Assembly (NCBI GenBank): GCA_965221785.1
Contig: CBDCSR010000003.1
Span: forward strand, 930,001 to 994,000
DNA: 64,000 nucleotides
Source: BD2-11 sp965221785
GTDB lineage: Bacteria > Gemmatimonadota > Gemmatimonadetes > Longimicrobiales > Gaopeijiaceae
Direction: 5' to 3'
A program made the position numbers and the translations under genes. The notes below the pieces were generated by a model, which did no database searches, was not told the origin of the DNA, and worked only from the letters and a program-made list of their open reading frames with translations. Of this stretch, positions 8,129 through 16,017 are shown piece by piece. The stretch's first letter is position 1; each line of letters opens with the position of its first letter.

Positions 8129-9071
8129 GGTCTCCTCCGTTGACGTAGGTGTCGAAGCGGACCGAAGCCTGATGCAGCAGTTCGGGCGTCATGGACAGAT
8201 AGACTTGGGTGCCGTTGAGATCGGCGTGGCCGAGCCAGGTGGCGAGCACCGGCAGCAACCGCTGGACATCAGCGCCCTGCCGGTACCAGGACTCCAGCCG
8301 GTGAACGGCCGCGGCATGGCGCAGGGAGTGAAGGCACGGAGCTCGCCGTCCGTCGCTGGCAGCCCCGATTCCTGCGGCTTTGAGCAACTTGGCGAACGCG
8401 CCGTGGATGGTGCTCTTGGCCAAGGGCGTGCCGTTGCGGTTGGCGAGGAAGGTCGAGGCCCTACCCTTGGGCAACGGGCGTCGTGCGCGCCTGGCGCCGT
8501 AGGCCCTCAACGCATGGGTGAGTCGCGGGGCCACAGGCACGAGGCGGGCTTTGTAGAACTTGGCGTCGCGGATGGTCAGCAACGCATCGGGCAAGTCGAC
8601 ATCTTCGAGAGTCAGGCGTTGCGCCTCGCCCAACCGCAGCCCCGCGCCGTAGAGGAGCAGGAGCAGCGCCCGCAGGGTGTCGGAGCCGAGCTGGACCGAA
8701 CGCTGCCGGGTGACATCGATGGCGCCGAACAGCCTCTGCAACTCGTTGCGGGAGTATACGTAAGGCGGTGCCGAGGGCGGTGGTCGTGGCTCATCGTCGC
8801 GTGGCGGCAGCGGCGAGCTGGTGGCGTAGCCGCGGCTGATCGCGTAGCGGTAAAAGCCGGCCAGCGTGCTGTACTTGACAGCCCGGCGCCGGGTAAGCGG
8901 TCCTCTGCCGGCAAGGAAGCCGAGAACGTCCTCCTCGGCGATGGCGCCGCAGCCGGTGTTCCCACCGACATGTTTGCAGAACTGATGCAGGAGGTGCGTA
9001 CCCGCGTCGAACTTCGCGCCATGGGCCCGGCGCCAGGCGATATAGTGGTCCACCGCAACCCGGAGACTCAT
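8121..9071 (-). CDS. Tyrosine recombinase, second gene of the RIT trio
   Basis: A 316-residue tyrosine recombinase, start ATG 9071 overlapping the stop of the upstream gene by four bases (ATGA). Catalytic residues: Arg in YGAGLRLGEAQRL, His-x-x-Arg in HSLRHAAAVHRL, His in WLGHADLNGTQ, and Tyr in QVYLSM. The N-terminal core-binding domain begins SLRVAVDHYIAWRRAHG. It differs clearly from its two neighbours, as in other RIT trios where each position belongs to a separate recombinase subfamily. No frame damage is seen. Confidence 0.92.
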   Translation of the reverse strand: MSLRVAVDHYIAWRRAHGAKFDAGTHLLHQFCKHVGGNTGCGAIAEEDVLGFLAGRGPLTRRRAVKYSTLAGFYRYAISRGYATSSPLPPRDDEPRPPPSAPPYVYSRNELQRLFGAIDVTRQRSVQLGSDTLRALLLLLYGAGLRLGEAQRLTLEDVDLPDALLTIRDAKFYKARLVPVAPRLTHALRAYGARRARRPLPKGRASTFLANRNGTPLAKSTIHGAFAKLLKAAGIGAASDGRRAPCLHSLRHAAAVHRLESWYRQGADVQRLLPVLATWLGHADLNGTQVYLSMTPELLHQASVRFDTYVNGGDHE

Positions 9072-10318
9072 GCCAGGCCCTCCAGGTCGATGTCGGCGAC
9101 CTCGCGGAGGGTGCCGAGCTGCACCTTGGCGTACACCGCGGTGGACGAGATGCTGCGATGGCCGAGGTAATCGCCAACCACCTTGAATGAGAGGCCCTGG
9201 TCGAGCAAGTGTTGCGCGGCGGCATGGCGTAGCGCGTGCGGACCGCGACGCTTGCCGATGATCCCGAGACGATCGAGGCGTCTCCTGACCACCTGTGACA
9301 TCGCGCTCGAACTCAGCGGACGGATCGGAGCTCGCAGCGTGAGGAACAGCGTCCTACGGGGCCGTCGGGGACGGACCTCGGTGATGTAACGCACGATTGC
9401 CTGGCCGACCCCGCGGGAGAGCGGGTAATGGTGTGTCCGCCCCGGCTTGGGGCAGCGTACCCGCAGCGTTTCCCCGGCCCAGTCCACATCGTCGAGCCTG
9501 AGGCCGGTGACCTCGCCCGAACGCAAGCCATACCCGATCAGTACCATCAGGATGGCACGGTCGCGAACATCGGCCGGCCGGTCGCCCTTGGAGGTTGCGA
9601 GAAGGCGTAGCACCTCGTCCCGGTTGAGCCCCTTGGGGACCGTCTCACCGGGATGGAACCGCGACGGCATGATCCCATCGGCCAGCCCCGGTGTGCTCCA
9701 GCCCCGGCGTTCGGAGAACCGGAAGAACGTGCGCAGACGCTGCGCGTAACCACGGACGGTGATCCGGCTGCAGCCGCGGGCGTGCCAGCGCGCGACAGCC
9801 CGATCGACGTCGGCGATTCCGACCACATCCAGGGTGATGCCCCATTCGTCGAGCCAGTCAAAGAAGCGATCGACCGTTTTGCGGCAACCGTGGATCGTCT
9901 CTTCCGAACACCCTCGCTCTTTGCGCATCCACGCCCCGAAAACCGCCACCTCGTCGTCGTGGGCGTGTCGAGCCCTGCAAGGCTCTTCGAGCAGACCGGC
10001 GAAGCGCAGCCACCGCAGTGCGTGGCCGACGAAGCCCCGACGTGTCTCCGGCTGCATGCAGCGGTCAAGCGATCGGGACCCACCACGCTGTGCCCACTGC
10101 CTGGCCACCGCCTCGATCCGGGGTATGCCCACGCGCTCGGCTTCACGCAGATCCAGAAGACGAACCAGACAGGTCTGAGCAGCCGCGATCCTGCGCAATG
10201 TGCGTGGCCGTGCCCCCGACTGCGCACAGTGCCTGAGGTAGACCAGCCGTTCCTCAAGCAGCGGTGCGGACCAAAGGTCGGATATGGTGCGCGGGTCGAC
10301 GAACAGATCCTCGAACAT
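9068..10318 (-). CDS. Tyrosine recombinase, first gene of the RIT trio
   Basis: A 416-residue tyrosine recombinase and first gene of the element, start ATG 10318 behind a good GGAGG site. It has a longer N-terminal region (about 120 residues) before the SAM-like domain (EETIHGCRKTVDRFFDWL). Catalytic residues are intact: Arg in YGLRSGEVTGL, His-x-x-Arg in HALRHAAAQHLL, His in LGHRSISST, Tyr in AVYAKV. The promoter must lie in the 55 bp up to the right inverted repeat or inside it, so the repeats may serve both recombination and regulation. Confidence 0.92.
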   Translation of the reverse strand: MFEDLFVDPRTISDLWSAPLLEERLVYLRHCAQSGARPRTLRRIAAAQTCLVRLLDLREAERVGIPRIEAVARQWAQRGGSRSLDRCMQPETRRGFVGHALRWLRFAGLLEEPCRARHAHDDEVAVFGAWMRKERGCSEETIHGCRKTVDRFFDWLDEWGITLDVVGIADVDRAVARWHARGCSRITVRGYAQRLRTFFRFSERRGWSTPGLADGIMPSRFHPGETVPKGLNRDEVLRLLATSKGDRPADVRDRAILMVLIGYGLRSGEVTGLRLDDVDWAGETLRVRCPKPGRTHHYPLSRGVGQAIVRYITEVRPRRPRRTLFLTLRAPIRPLSSSAMSQVVRRRLDRLGIIGKRRGPHALRHAAAQHLLDQGLSFKVVGDYLGHRSISSTAVYAKVQLGTLREVADIDLEGLA

Positions 10319-10373
10319 GATCGTGCCTCCTTGGGAAGTGGAGCCATGACCATCGCCAACGAACGAGAATCAG

Positions 10374-10465
10374 AAAATTATGTTGCAGAAGGATGGAGAC
10401 TTCTCAGGCCCCGCAGGACGACACAGGCGCTCCGCCACATAATCTGGACCGCAACATATCAGAAG
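10374..10465 (-). repeat. Right terminal inverted repeat of the RIT element (92 bp)
   Basis: Inverted copy of 7035-7126, differing at about seven positions, all transitions. It ends exactly where the IS1111-type transposase frame resumes (AAC at 10466), which fixes the right edge of the element. It contains the same paired TATGTTGC-type motifs. Confidence 0.88.
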
Positions 10466-11224
10466 AACGACGCGGCGGACGCGGAGGCGATCACGGAAGC
10501 GGCCGAGCGGCCGACCATGCACTTCGTGGCGGTGAAGACGGAGGCGCAGCAAGCGCAGGCGATGCTCTTTCACACGCGTGACCTGCTGGTGCGCCAGCGC
10601 ACGCAGACGATCAACGCGCTTCGGGGTCACCTGGTCGAGTACGGCATCGTCGCTCCAAAGGGCAGAGCCCGGATCGGGCAACTGGCCGCAGTGCTCGAAG
10701 ACGGGGACTCGGGCCTGCCGGAGGCGGTCGTCGAACTGGGCTGGCTGCTGTTTGGGCGGATCGACGAGCTCGATGAGAAGATCGACGGACTCGACCGTGA
10801 ACTCCTGCGGAGGGCACGGGAGGACGAAGAGACGGCTCGCCTGATGACGATCCCGGGCATCGGGCCGGTCACCGCGATGGCCATCCAGGCCTTCGCGCCG
10901 CCGATGGAGAGCTTCCGGCACGGCCGCGACTTCTCGGCCTGGCTCGGCCTCGTGCCCCGGCAACACACGACCGGAGGCAAGCCGAGGCTGGGCCGGATCT
11001 CGAAAATGGGCCAGCGCAACCTCAGGCGGCTCTTGGTCACGGGAGCCATGACGGTTATCCAGCACGCGAGCCGGCGCGGCGAGATCATGGATCCGTGGCT
11101 GGGCGGGATGTTGGCACGCAAGCCGAAGAGGCTGGTGGCAGTGGCGCTCGCCAACAAGACCGCGCGGACGGTCTGGGCGCTGGCCACGAAGAAGGAGACC
11201 TACCGGGTTCGCACTGCCGCCTGA
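10466..11224 (+). pseudogene. IS110-family (IS1111 group) transposase, 3' fragment
   Basis: The remaining 252 codons of the split transposase, beginning NDAADAEAI and carrying the Transposase_20 part: MTIPGIGPVTAMA, FSAWLGLVPRQHTTGGK and RRLLVTGAMTVI. The C-terminus (WALATKKETYR) is normal for the group. The frame is the same as the 5' fragment and contains no other lesions, which implies that the RIT insertion is fairly recent. A fusion product from the left RIT end could in principle be translated but would lack the RuvC-like domain. Confidence 0.9.
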
Positions 11225-11613
11225 GCGGGCGGAGAAAGGAGAAAAAGCCGAAAAGCAAAGACGCTGTCGGGGAGGTGTGGGCAGCAGGACGCAGAAACGG
11301 GTAAGGGCAAACGGTCGACAAGACGGGATCGGAAAAACCAGTGTATGCTGAAGGGCCTCATGAGCCCGCCAAGCCGATTTGGATCCGATCTCACGCACAC
11401 CATACGGGCCCGCAGCCAAACAAGCGCTGCATCAAGAGGCCGGACATACGACAGTACTTGGCCCACTGCCACCAACTCGGTTCTGAATCCGCGCTTGCCC
11501 AACTGGGGGCGTCCACATACAGCTTACTCCGTGTGGCCACACTGCGTGCGTCCCCTGCGGAGGCTGGCGGGGGGCTCTGCCCCCTCAGACCCCCGGCAAA
11601 GCAACGCCGCGCC
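11225..11613. other. 389-bp gap: IS1111 right end and possible oriT of the mob module
   Basis: There is no gene here. The left part should be the non-coding right end of the IS1111-type element, where this group is reported to keep its bridge RNA. The right part lies just before mobC, where mobilisation modules carry oriT. It has a short hairpin of five G (11570-11574), loop CTCTG and five C (11580-11584), followed by ACCCCC. I could not identify a nic site by sequence. Confidence 0.4.
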
Positions 11614-11952
11614 ATGAGCCTTGGACGCGCCGTCTGGGTGAAGGTTCGCGCCAGCGAGGCTGAGCGTGCCGAGTGGCACGCCAAGGCGCGCTCGGCGGGC
11701 TTGACGCTGTCGGATCTGGTGCGCCGGGCGGTCGGCCGGACGCACACATGGACCGCGGCGCACGCCGAGGTTGAGCGCGAGCGCACCCAGCAGGTGGCGC
11801 GCGTCGGCAACAACCTCAACCAGATCGCTCGCTGGGCGAATGCCCACAAGGAGGGCATCGAGGCCGTCGAGGTGATCGCCCACCTGATCGCCATCAGGCG
11901 GGCGCTCCGCGCCTTGGAGCCCGCCGAAGACCCGGACGCGGATGCACCTTAA
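11614..11952 (+). CDS. mobC: Relaxosome accessory protein MobC
   Basis: A 112-residue protein. It starts with VWVKVRASEAERAEWHAKA and GLTLSDLVRRAVG, a ribbon-helix-helix type DNA-binding region, and then carries the conserved VARVGNNLNQIARWAN motif that defines MobC. MobC binds near nic and opens the strands so that the relaxase can act. I chose ATG 11614 because homologues begin just before the ribbon-helix-helix segment; the frame is open further upstream but that part is not MobC-like. Its 3' end overlaps mobA by 11 bases, indicating translational coupling. Confidence 0.9.
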   Translation: MSLGRAVWVKVRASEAERAEWHAKARSAGLTLSDLVRRAVGRTHTWTAAHAEVERERTQQVARVGNNLNQIARWANAHKEGIEAVEVIAHLIAIRRALRALEPAEDPDADAP

Positions 11953-13465
11953 GTTCCTGGCGCACGGAACCGGATCGGCCCGCAAGGCGGCCAAGTACCT
12001 CCTCGGGGAGATTGACGCGGCCGGGAAGCCGCGCGAAGGCGTCGAGGTGCTCAGGGGCGATCCCCACCAGGTGGCCGCCGTGGGCGATGCGCTTCCCTTC
12101 GAGCACAGGTACACGTCCGGCGTGATCGCGTGGGCGCCGGAGGACGAGCCGACCGACAAGCAGATCGAGGCGGTCGTGGACGCCTTCGAGAAGACGGCCT
12201 GGGCGGGGCTGGAGTTCGACCGCTACGCATGGACGGCCGTGTTGCACCGGGAGCGCGGCGGCGGCGCCCACGTCCACGTGCTCGCCGCGCGGTGTGACCT
12301 GGAGACCGGGCGCAGCCTGAACATCGCGCCTCCGGGCTGGGAGAAGACGTTCGGTCCGCTCCGGGACGCCTTCAACCACGAGCACGGCTGGGCTCGTCCG
12401 GACGATCCGGCGCGGGCCAGGGTGCAGCAACCGGGCCACCGCGCCTACATCGAGGCGACCCGGCTGCGGGCGGGCCTCCGGCTCGAATCCTCACCCCGCG
12501 ACCTGATCCGTGACTACCTGCTCCAGCGCGTCGAGCACGGGACCGTGCGGAACCGTCACGAGGTCGTAGACGCGCTTCGCGAGGCCGGCCTCGAAGTGCC
12601 GCGCCAGGGCATGGACTACGTCACCGCGCTGGACCCGGAGACGGGGGACCGGTGGCGGCTGAAAGGAGAACTGTACGGAATTGGATTTCAACGCGAACGA
12701 TTTGACCGCCCGGCTGGGGAGACGGCTGGAGACCGAACGCAGGGAGATCGAGGAGTTGACCGCGAACGAGCTGGAGCGGCTCGGCGAGAACTCGCGGCGC
12801 GTCGCGAGGAGCGCGCTGCGTTCCATCGAGCGCGATACGGAGGTGGCGGTCGGGAACATGCGCGAGTTGCTGGTCAAGGCGTGGCTCCGGCCGCTGATCG
12901 TCGGCGTGGCTCTCTGGCTCGGCATCTTCGTCGGGAGCTGGGCGACGATGCAGTGGTTGTCGAGGAGCATTCAGGACCGGATCGAGGACATCGAACTGGC
13001 GAACATCGAGATCGAGGGCGGGCGCGAGATGATCGCCGAGATCGAGGAGACGACGTGGGGCGTGGGGCTGCGGGAAGTCAACGGGGTGCGGTACGCGACG
13101 CTGCCGCGTGGCACGCCGGTCCTGACGGCCTTCACCGTGGACGGGCGGCCTTACGTAGAGCTGTCGAGAAGGTGAGGAGGCTGCATGACCGAGTTGGAGA
13201 GGCAGTTGACGGAGGCCTTGAAGAGATTGTCCGCGCAGTCCGGGACGGAACGGCGGCGGCAGTCCGAGCAGGTCGAAGCCTTGCGGCGGCGCGTCGAGCG
13301 GCTGAGCGTGGAGAACGACACCTTGCGGCGGCAAATCGAGCGGCTCGACGTGCAAGTGACACGCTTGGCCGAATATTTCGGGACATCCGCCGTCGCGAGA
13401 CCGCGCGGCCTCCGTATCTGATGCGCCGTCCGGGACCGGATCGCGATCAGGGTCCGAGCCGCTGA
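11942..13465 (+). CDS. mobA: Relaxase/mobilisation nuclease MobA (MOBP type)
   Basis: A 507-residue relaxase. Residues about 1-250 form the nicking domain (MHLKFLAHGTGSARKAAKYL) with the metal-binding segment GGGAHVHVLAARCD and the conserved LNIAPPGWEKTF and FNHEHGWARP motifs. The part after residue about 250 is Arg/Gly-rich and low in complexity. The reason is visible: mobB and mobD are encoded in other frames of the same DNA (12681-13421), so this tail is constrained by them, as with mbeA in ColE1. The protein nicks oriT and leads the strand into a recipient using a helper conjugation system. Its motifs resemble proteobacterial mobilisable elements, which hints at transfer between phyla. 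Confidence 0.9.
   Translation: MHLKFLAHGTGSARKAAKYLLGEIDAAGKPREGVEVLRGDPHQVAAVGDALPFEHRYTSGVIAWAPEDEPTDKQIEAVVDAFEKTAWAGLEFDRYAWTAVLHRERGGGAHVHVLAARCDLETGRSLNIAPPGWEKTFGPLRDAFNHEHGWARPDDPARARVQQPGHRAYIEATRLRAGLRLESSPRDLIRDYLLQRVEHGTVRNRHEVVDALREAGLEVPRQGMDYVTALDPETGDRWRLKGELYGIGFQRERFDRPAGETAGDRTQGDRGVDRERAGAARRELAARREERAAFHRARYGGGGREHARVAGQGVAPAADRRRGSLARHLRRELGDDAVVVEEHSGPDRGHRTGEHRDRGRARDDRRDRGDDVGRGAAGSQRGAVRDAAAWHAGPDGLHRGRAALRRAVEKVRRLHDRVGEAVDGGLEEIVRAVRDGTAAAVRAGRSLAAARRAAERGERHLAAANRAARRASDTLGRIFRDIRRRETARPPYLMRRPGPDRDQGPSR
12681..13175 (+). CDS. mobB: Mobilisation protein MobB, nested inside mobA in another frame
   Basis: A 164-residue protein wholly inside mobA in a different frame, probably starting at TTG 12681 about 12 nt after an AAGGAG site. 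Residues 1-65 are a charged helix (LGRRLETERREIEELTANEL), residues about 70-90 are one membrane segment (LIVGVALWLGIFVGSWATM), and the C-terminus has the conserved TWGVGLREVNGVRY segment followed by a LPRGTPV motif. This layout matches MobB/MbeB proteins, which link the relaxosome to the membrane and aid transfer. The composition is much more protein-like than the mobA frame opposite, so this frame is the one under stronger selection. Confidence 0.85.
   Translation: MDFNANDLTARLGRRLETERREIEELTANELERLGENSRRVARSALRSIERDTEVAVGNMRELLVKAWLRPLIVGVALWLGIFVGSWATMQWLSRSIQDRIEDIELANIEIEGGREMIAEIEETTWGVGLREVNGVRYATLPRGTPVLTAFTVDGRPYVELSRR
13185..13421 (+). CDS. mobD: MobD/MbeD-like coiled-coil mobilisation protein, nested inside mobA
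   Basis: A 78-residue protein starting at ATG 13185 behind GAGGAG, nine bases after mobB ends, and also lying inside the mobA frame. MTELERQLTEALKRL at the N-terminus is the MbeD/MobD hallmark, followed by a continuous leucine-heptad coiled coil (VEALRRRVERLSVEN) up to residue about 65. In ColE1, mbeD is likewise nested in mbeA and is needed for efficient mobilisation and entry exclusion. The recognition rests on the N-terminal motif, size and position. Confidence 0.8.
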   Translation: MTELERQLTEALKRLSAQSGTERRRQSEQVEALRRRVERLSVENDTLRRQIERLDVQVTRLAEYFGTSAVARPRGLRI

Positions 13466-13605
13466 AGATGGCGTCCAGTCGCTTGCCGCCCGAACGCCGC
13501 GGCGTCCGGCGCGCCGCCGGTCGCCCGTCTGGCGGAGACGCCGCCCCGGCGCGAAGTTTCAACCGTGCAGATCGTGCAGTCCATCAATCGAGAGGGAATC
13601 GAACG

Positions 13606-14766
13606 ATGGCACGCACGAAACGAAGTCGGCGCAGCTACGGCGCTGGCGAATGGGGCCGGAACCGGGTCAGGGTGTTTCCGGATCCGAAGACCGGCATCTA
13701 CCAGATAGAGTGGCGCGAGAGCGGGCGCAGGCTCACCCGGTCGCTCAAACACCGCGATTGGGCGAGGGCCAAGAGGCAAGCGGATGAGGTTGCCGCCGGC
13801 TTGGCGGTCCACGAGCCCGCTGGCAAGGCGGAAGTCGAGCCCGAGCCGCTCACTCTGGGAACGCTTTTTGAAATCTACGGCGAGGAGGTGACGCCCTCCA
13901 AGAGCGAGAAGACTCAGCAGCGGGACAGAATGCAGATGCGGATGTTCCTCGACTTCCTCGGGCCGAACCGAAGACCCGAGACGCTATCGAAGCGGGACTG
14001 GGACCGGTTCATCCGGGAACGCCGCGCGGGCAGGCTCGGACCGAGCGGACGGTCAGTGTTGAATCGGACGATCGAGAATGACCTGAAGTTCCTGATCGCG
14101 GTCCTCAACTGGGCTTCCAAATCGAGGGACGAGCAGGGTCGTCTGTTGCTCGACTCTAATCCGCTGCGAGGGCTCAAGCTGCCCAAGGAGAAAAACCCCA
14201 CGCGGATCGCCCTTTCCGACGAGGAATACGGCGCGATGCTACGGGTGTCGCGCCGGGTGGACTGGCGGTTCCACGTCGCCCTCGTGCTCGCGCACGAGAC
14301 CGGTCACCGGATCGGTGCCATCCGCCACCTCAGGTGGTCCGACATCGACTTCGAGGACAGGACGATCCTCTGGCGCGCCGAGCACGAGAAGAGCGGATAC
14401 GAGCACCGTACGCCCGTGACCGCCGAGGCGCTCGCCGCCTTGGAAGAGGCGCAACGCAGAAATCCCGGAAACGGAGACGCGCCGGTGTTGCCCGCATCCA
14501 GGGATGCCTCGAAGTGCATGGGCAAGTCGCCGGTCCGCTACTGGTGGAACAGGGCCGAAGACCTTGCGGGGCTGGGACGCAAGCGCGGGCGCGGCTGGCA
14601 CTCGCTGAGACGGAAATTCGCGTCCGACCTCATGGACCTTCCGCTGAAGGTGCTCTGCGAACTCGGTGGCTGGAAGGAGGCCCAGACCGTGCTGCGTTGC
14701 TACCAGCAGGCCGACACGGGACAACTCAGGAAGGCTCTGGAGAGCCGCCCGAGGCTCCGCACCTGA
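13606..14766 (+). CDS. Tyrosine integrase of the mobilisable element (intact)
   Basis: A 386-residue tyrosine recombinase. It opens with a basic N-terminal segment and an arm-binding type domain (VRVFPDPKTGIYQIEWRES), followed by a SAM-like core-binding domain (LGTLFEIYGEEV to LNWASKSRDE) and the catalytic domain: Arg in ETGHRIGAIRHLRW, His-x-x-Arg in WHSLRRKFA, and Tyr in LRCYQQADTG. I used ATG 13606 (GAGGGA upstream) rather than the longer frame from 13468, whose extra 46 residues read as non-coding. The gene lies directly downstream of the mob genes and probably integrates and excises the element. Its 3' end is followed by repeat sequence that is also found after the next integrase. Confidence 0.9.
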   Translation: MARTKRSRRSYGAGEWGRNRVRVFPDPKTGIYQIEWRESGRRLTRSLKHRDWARAKRQADEVAAGLAVHEPAGKAEVEPEPLTLGTLFEIYGEEVTPSKSEKTQQRDRMQMRMFLDFLGPNRRPETLSKRDWDRFIRERRAGRLGPSGRSVLNRTIENDLKFLIAVLNWASKSRDEQGRLLLDSNPLRGLKLPKEKNPTRIALSDEEYGAMLRVSRRVDWRFHVALVLAHETGHRIGAIRHLRWSDIDFEDRTILWRAEHEKSGYEHRTPVTAEALAALEEAQRRNPGNGDAPVLPASRDASKCMGKSPVRYWWNRAEDLAGLGRKRGRGWHSLRRKFASDLMDLPLKVLCELGGWKEAQTVLRCYQQADTGQLRKALESRPRLRT

Positions 14767-14780
14767 TCCCAGTCGGTTCA

Positions 14781-14850
14781 GCGGGAATCAAACAGCGGGA
14801 ACGACACCTCCGAATCTCATAAGCTCAACGGTCACAGTAAGATGTGAATC
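14781..14850 (+). repeat. Direct repeat copy 1, after the intact integrase
   Basis: About 70 bp that align with 15869-15937. Both copies show GCGGGA-TCA-ACAGCGGGAA at the left, ATC(T/C)CATAA in the middle and AAGAT..GAATC at the right. The position, immediately downstream of a tyrosine integrase stop codon in both cases, suggests that they contain attachment-site sequence. Confidence 0.5.
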
Positions 14851-14859
14851 TGCTAGCTC

Positions 14860-15855
14860 ATGTCGAAGCGGCAGGCGGACGAGTTCGCCACCGGGTTCGC
14901 CCGGCCGGAGCCGAACGGCAAGTCCGAGCCCGAGCCGCTCACACTGGGACGGCTTTTTGAAATCTACGGGGAAGAGGTGACGCCCACGAAGGCGGAGACA
15001 TCGCAGCGGTCCGACCGGGCCGCGACGAGGATGTTCCTCCGGTTCTTCGGGCAGAGCCGGAGTCCCGCGAGCCTGTCGCAGCGCGACTGGGATCGCTTCA
15101 TCCGGGCGCGGCGCGCGGGCAGGGTCGGTCCAAGCGGGAGGCCGGTGTCCAACCGGACCATCGAGCACGACCTGAAGTTTCTGATCGCCGTGCTCAACTG
15201 GGCTTCCAAGTCCAGGGACGACCGGGGCAAGCTCCTCCTCGCGTCGAATCCCCTGAGGGGTCTCAGGGCGCCCACGGAGAAGAACCCCACGCGGGTGGTG
15301 TTGTCCGAGGAGGAGTACCAGGCGCTTCTCGGGGTGTCCCGGCAGGTGGACTGGCGCTTCCACGTGGCGCTCGTGCTCGCGCACGAGACGGGCCACCGAA
15401 TCGGAGCCATCCGTCAACTCAGGTGGTCGGACATCTGCCTCGAAAGCGGGGTGGTGCGGTGGCGCGCGGAACACGAGAAGACCGGCTATGAGCACAGGAC
15501 GCCGGTAACCGACGAGGCGGTGGCCGCCTTGGAGGAGGCGCGAAGGATGAGCGCCGGGACCGGCGACACTCCGGTGCTGCCCGCGCCGACGGATGCCTCG
15601 AAGTGCGCGGGCCGGTCGCTGGTGCGAGCTTGGTGGTACAAGGCCCAGGTGCTCGCGGGTCTGGAACCGAAGCGCGGGAGAGGCTGGCACTCGCTGAGGC
15701 GCAAGTTTGCATCCGACCTGATGGACCAGCCGCTCAAGGTGCTCTGCGAGCTGGGCGGATGGAAGACCGCCAAGACGGTGCTCGAATGCTACCAGCGAGC
15801 CGACGAAGGACAGCTTCGGAAGGCACTGGAAGCCCGCCGGAGACCACGCGGCTGA
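14860..15855 (+). pseudogene. Second tyrosine integrase, 5'-truncated paralogue
   Basis: A 331-residue frame strongly similar throughout to the integrase just upstream (both share LFEIYGEEVTP, FLIAVLNWASKSRD, GRGWHSLRRKFASDLMD). It begins at the equivalent of residue about 52 of that protein, so the N-terminal arm-binding domain is missing. The ATG (SKRQADEFATGF) sits directly after the repeat copy at 14781-14850, which suggests that the 5' end was removed by recombination with, or accretion of, the neighbouring element. The catalytic Arg, Arg and Tyr (LECYQRADEG) remain. It could still make a truncated recombinase, so pseudogene status is likely but not certain. Confidence 0.7.
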
Positions 15856-15868
15856 GGTTCTCCACTCG

Positions 15869-15937
15869 GCGGGAGTCAGACAGCGGGAATCCGACCCTGA
15901 AATCCCATAACATCAAGTGACCGCACAAGATAGAATC
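15869..15937 (+). repeat. Direct repeat copy 2, after the truncated integrase
   Basis: Related to 14781-14850 as described there, with scattered differences. It lies at the right edge of the mobile region, about 80 bp before the first chromosomal-type gene, so it may mark the right attachment site of an older element. Confidence 0.5.
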
Positions 15938-16017
15938 CTGAGCACTTCCGCCGTTACGTCAGGGTTTGGCCTGAACGGGTTACCGGCCGGGTGTGTCAGA
16001 TGCGGTCTGATCGAGGG

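Larger units (their letters stand above)
7015..10465 (-). mobile_element. RIT (recombinase-in-trio) element inserted in an IS1111-type transposase gene
   Basis: A 3451-bp insertion carrying only three overlapping tyrosine-recombinase genes, all on the minus strand, bounded by 92-bp imperfect inverted repeats. This matches RIT elements, which consist of three consecutive recombinase genes between inverted repeats. Both boundaries are set to the base by the split transposase: reading stops after codon AAG 7012-7014 and resumes at AAC 10466. A 20-bp segment outside the left repeat (7015-7034) completes the 26-bp palindrome and has no partner on the right. All three recombinases look intact, so the element may still be active. 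Confidence 0.85.
11614..15937 (+). mobile_element. Integrative mobilisable element segment (mob genes + integrases)
   Basis: A relaxase module (mobC-mobA with nested mobB and mobD) is followed on the same strand by an intact tyrosine integrase and a second, truncated one. There are no conjugation-pore genes, so transfer would depend on a helper. This gene set is that of an integrative mobilisable element. The right side ends in repeat-like sequence at 15869-15937; the left end was not located and may lie beyond the insertion sequences. Confidence 0.6.

Noticed and set aside
15951..15970. ACGTCAGGGTT shared between the end of the mobile region and 38824-38834
   Set aside because: An 11-base match in GC-rich DNA with different surroundings is compatible with chance and is not an att pair.
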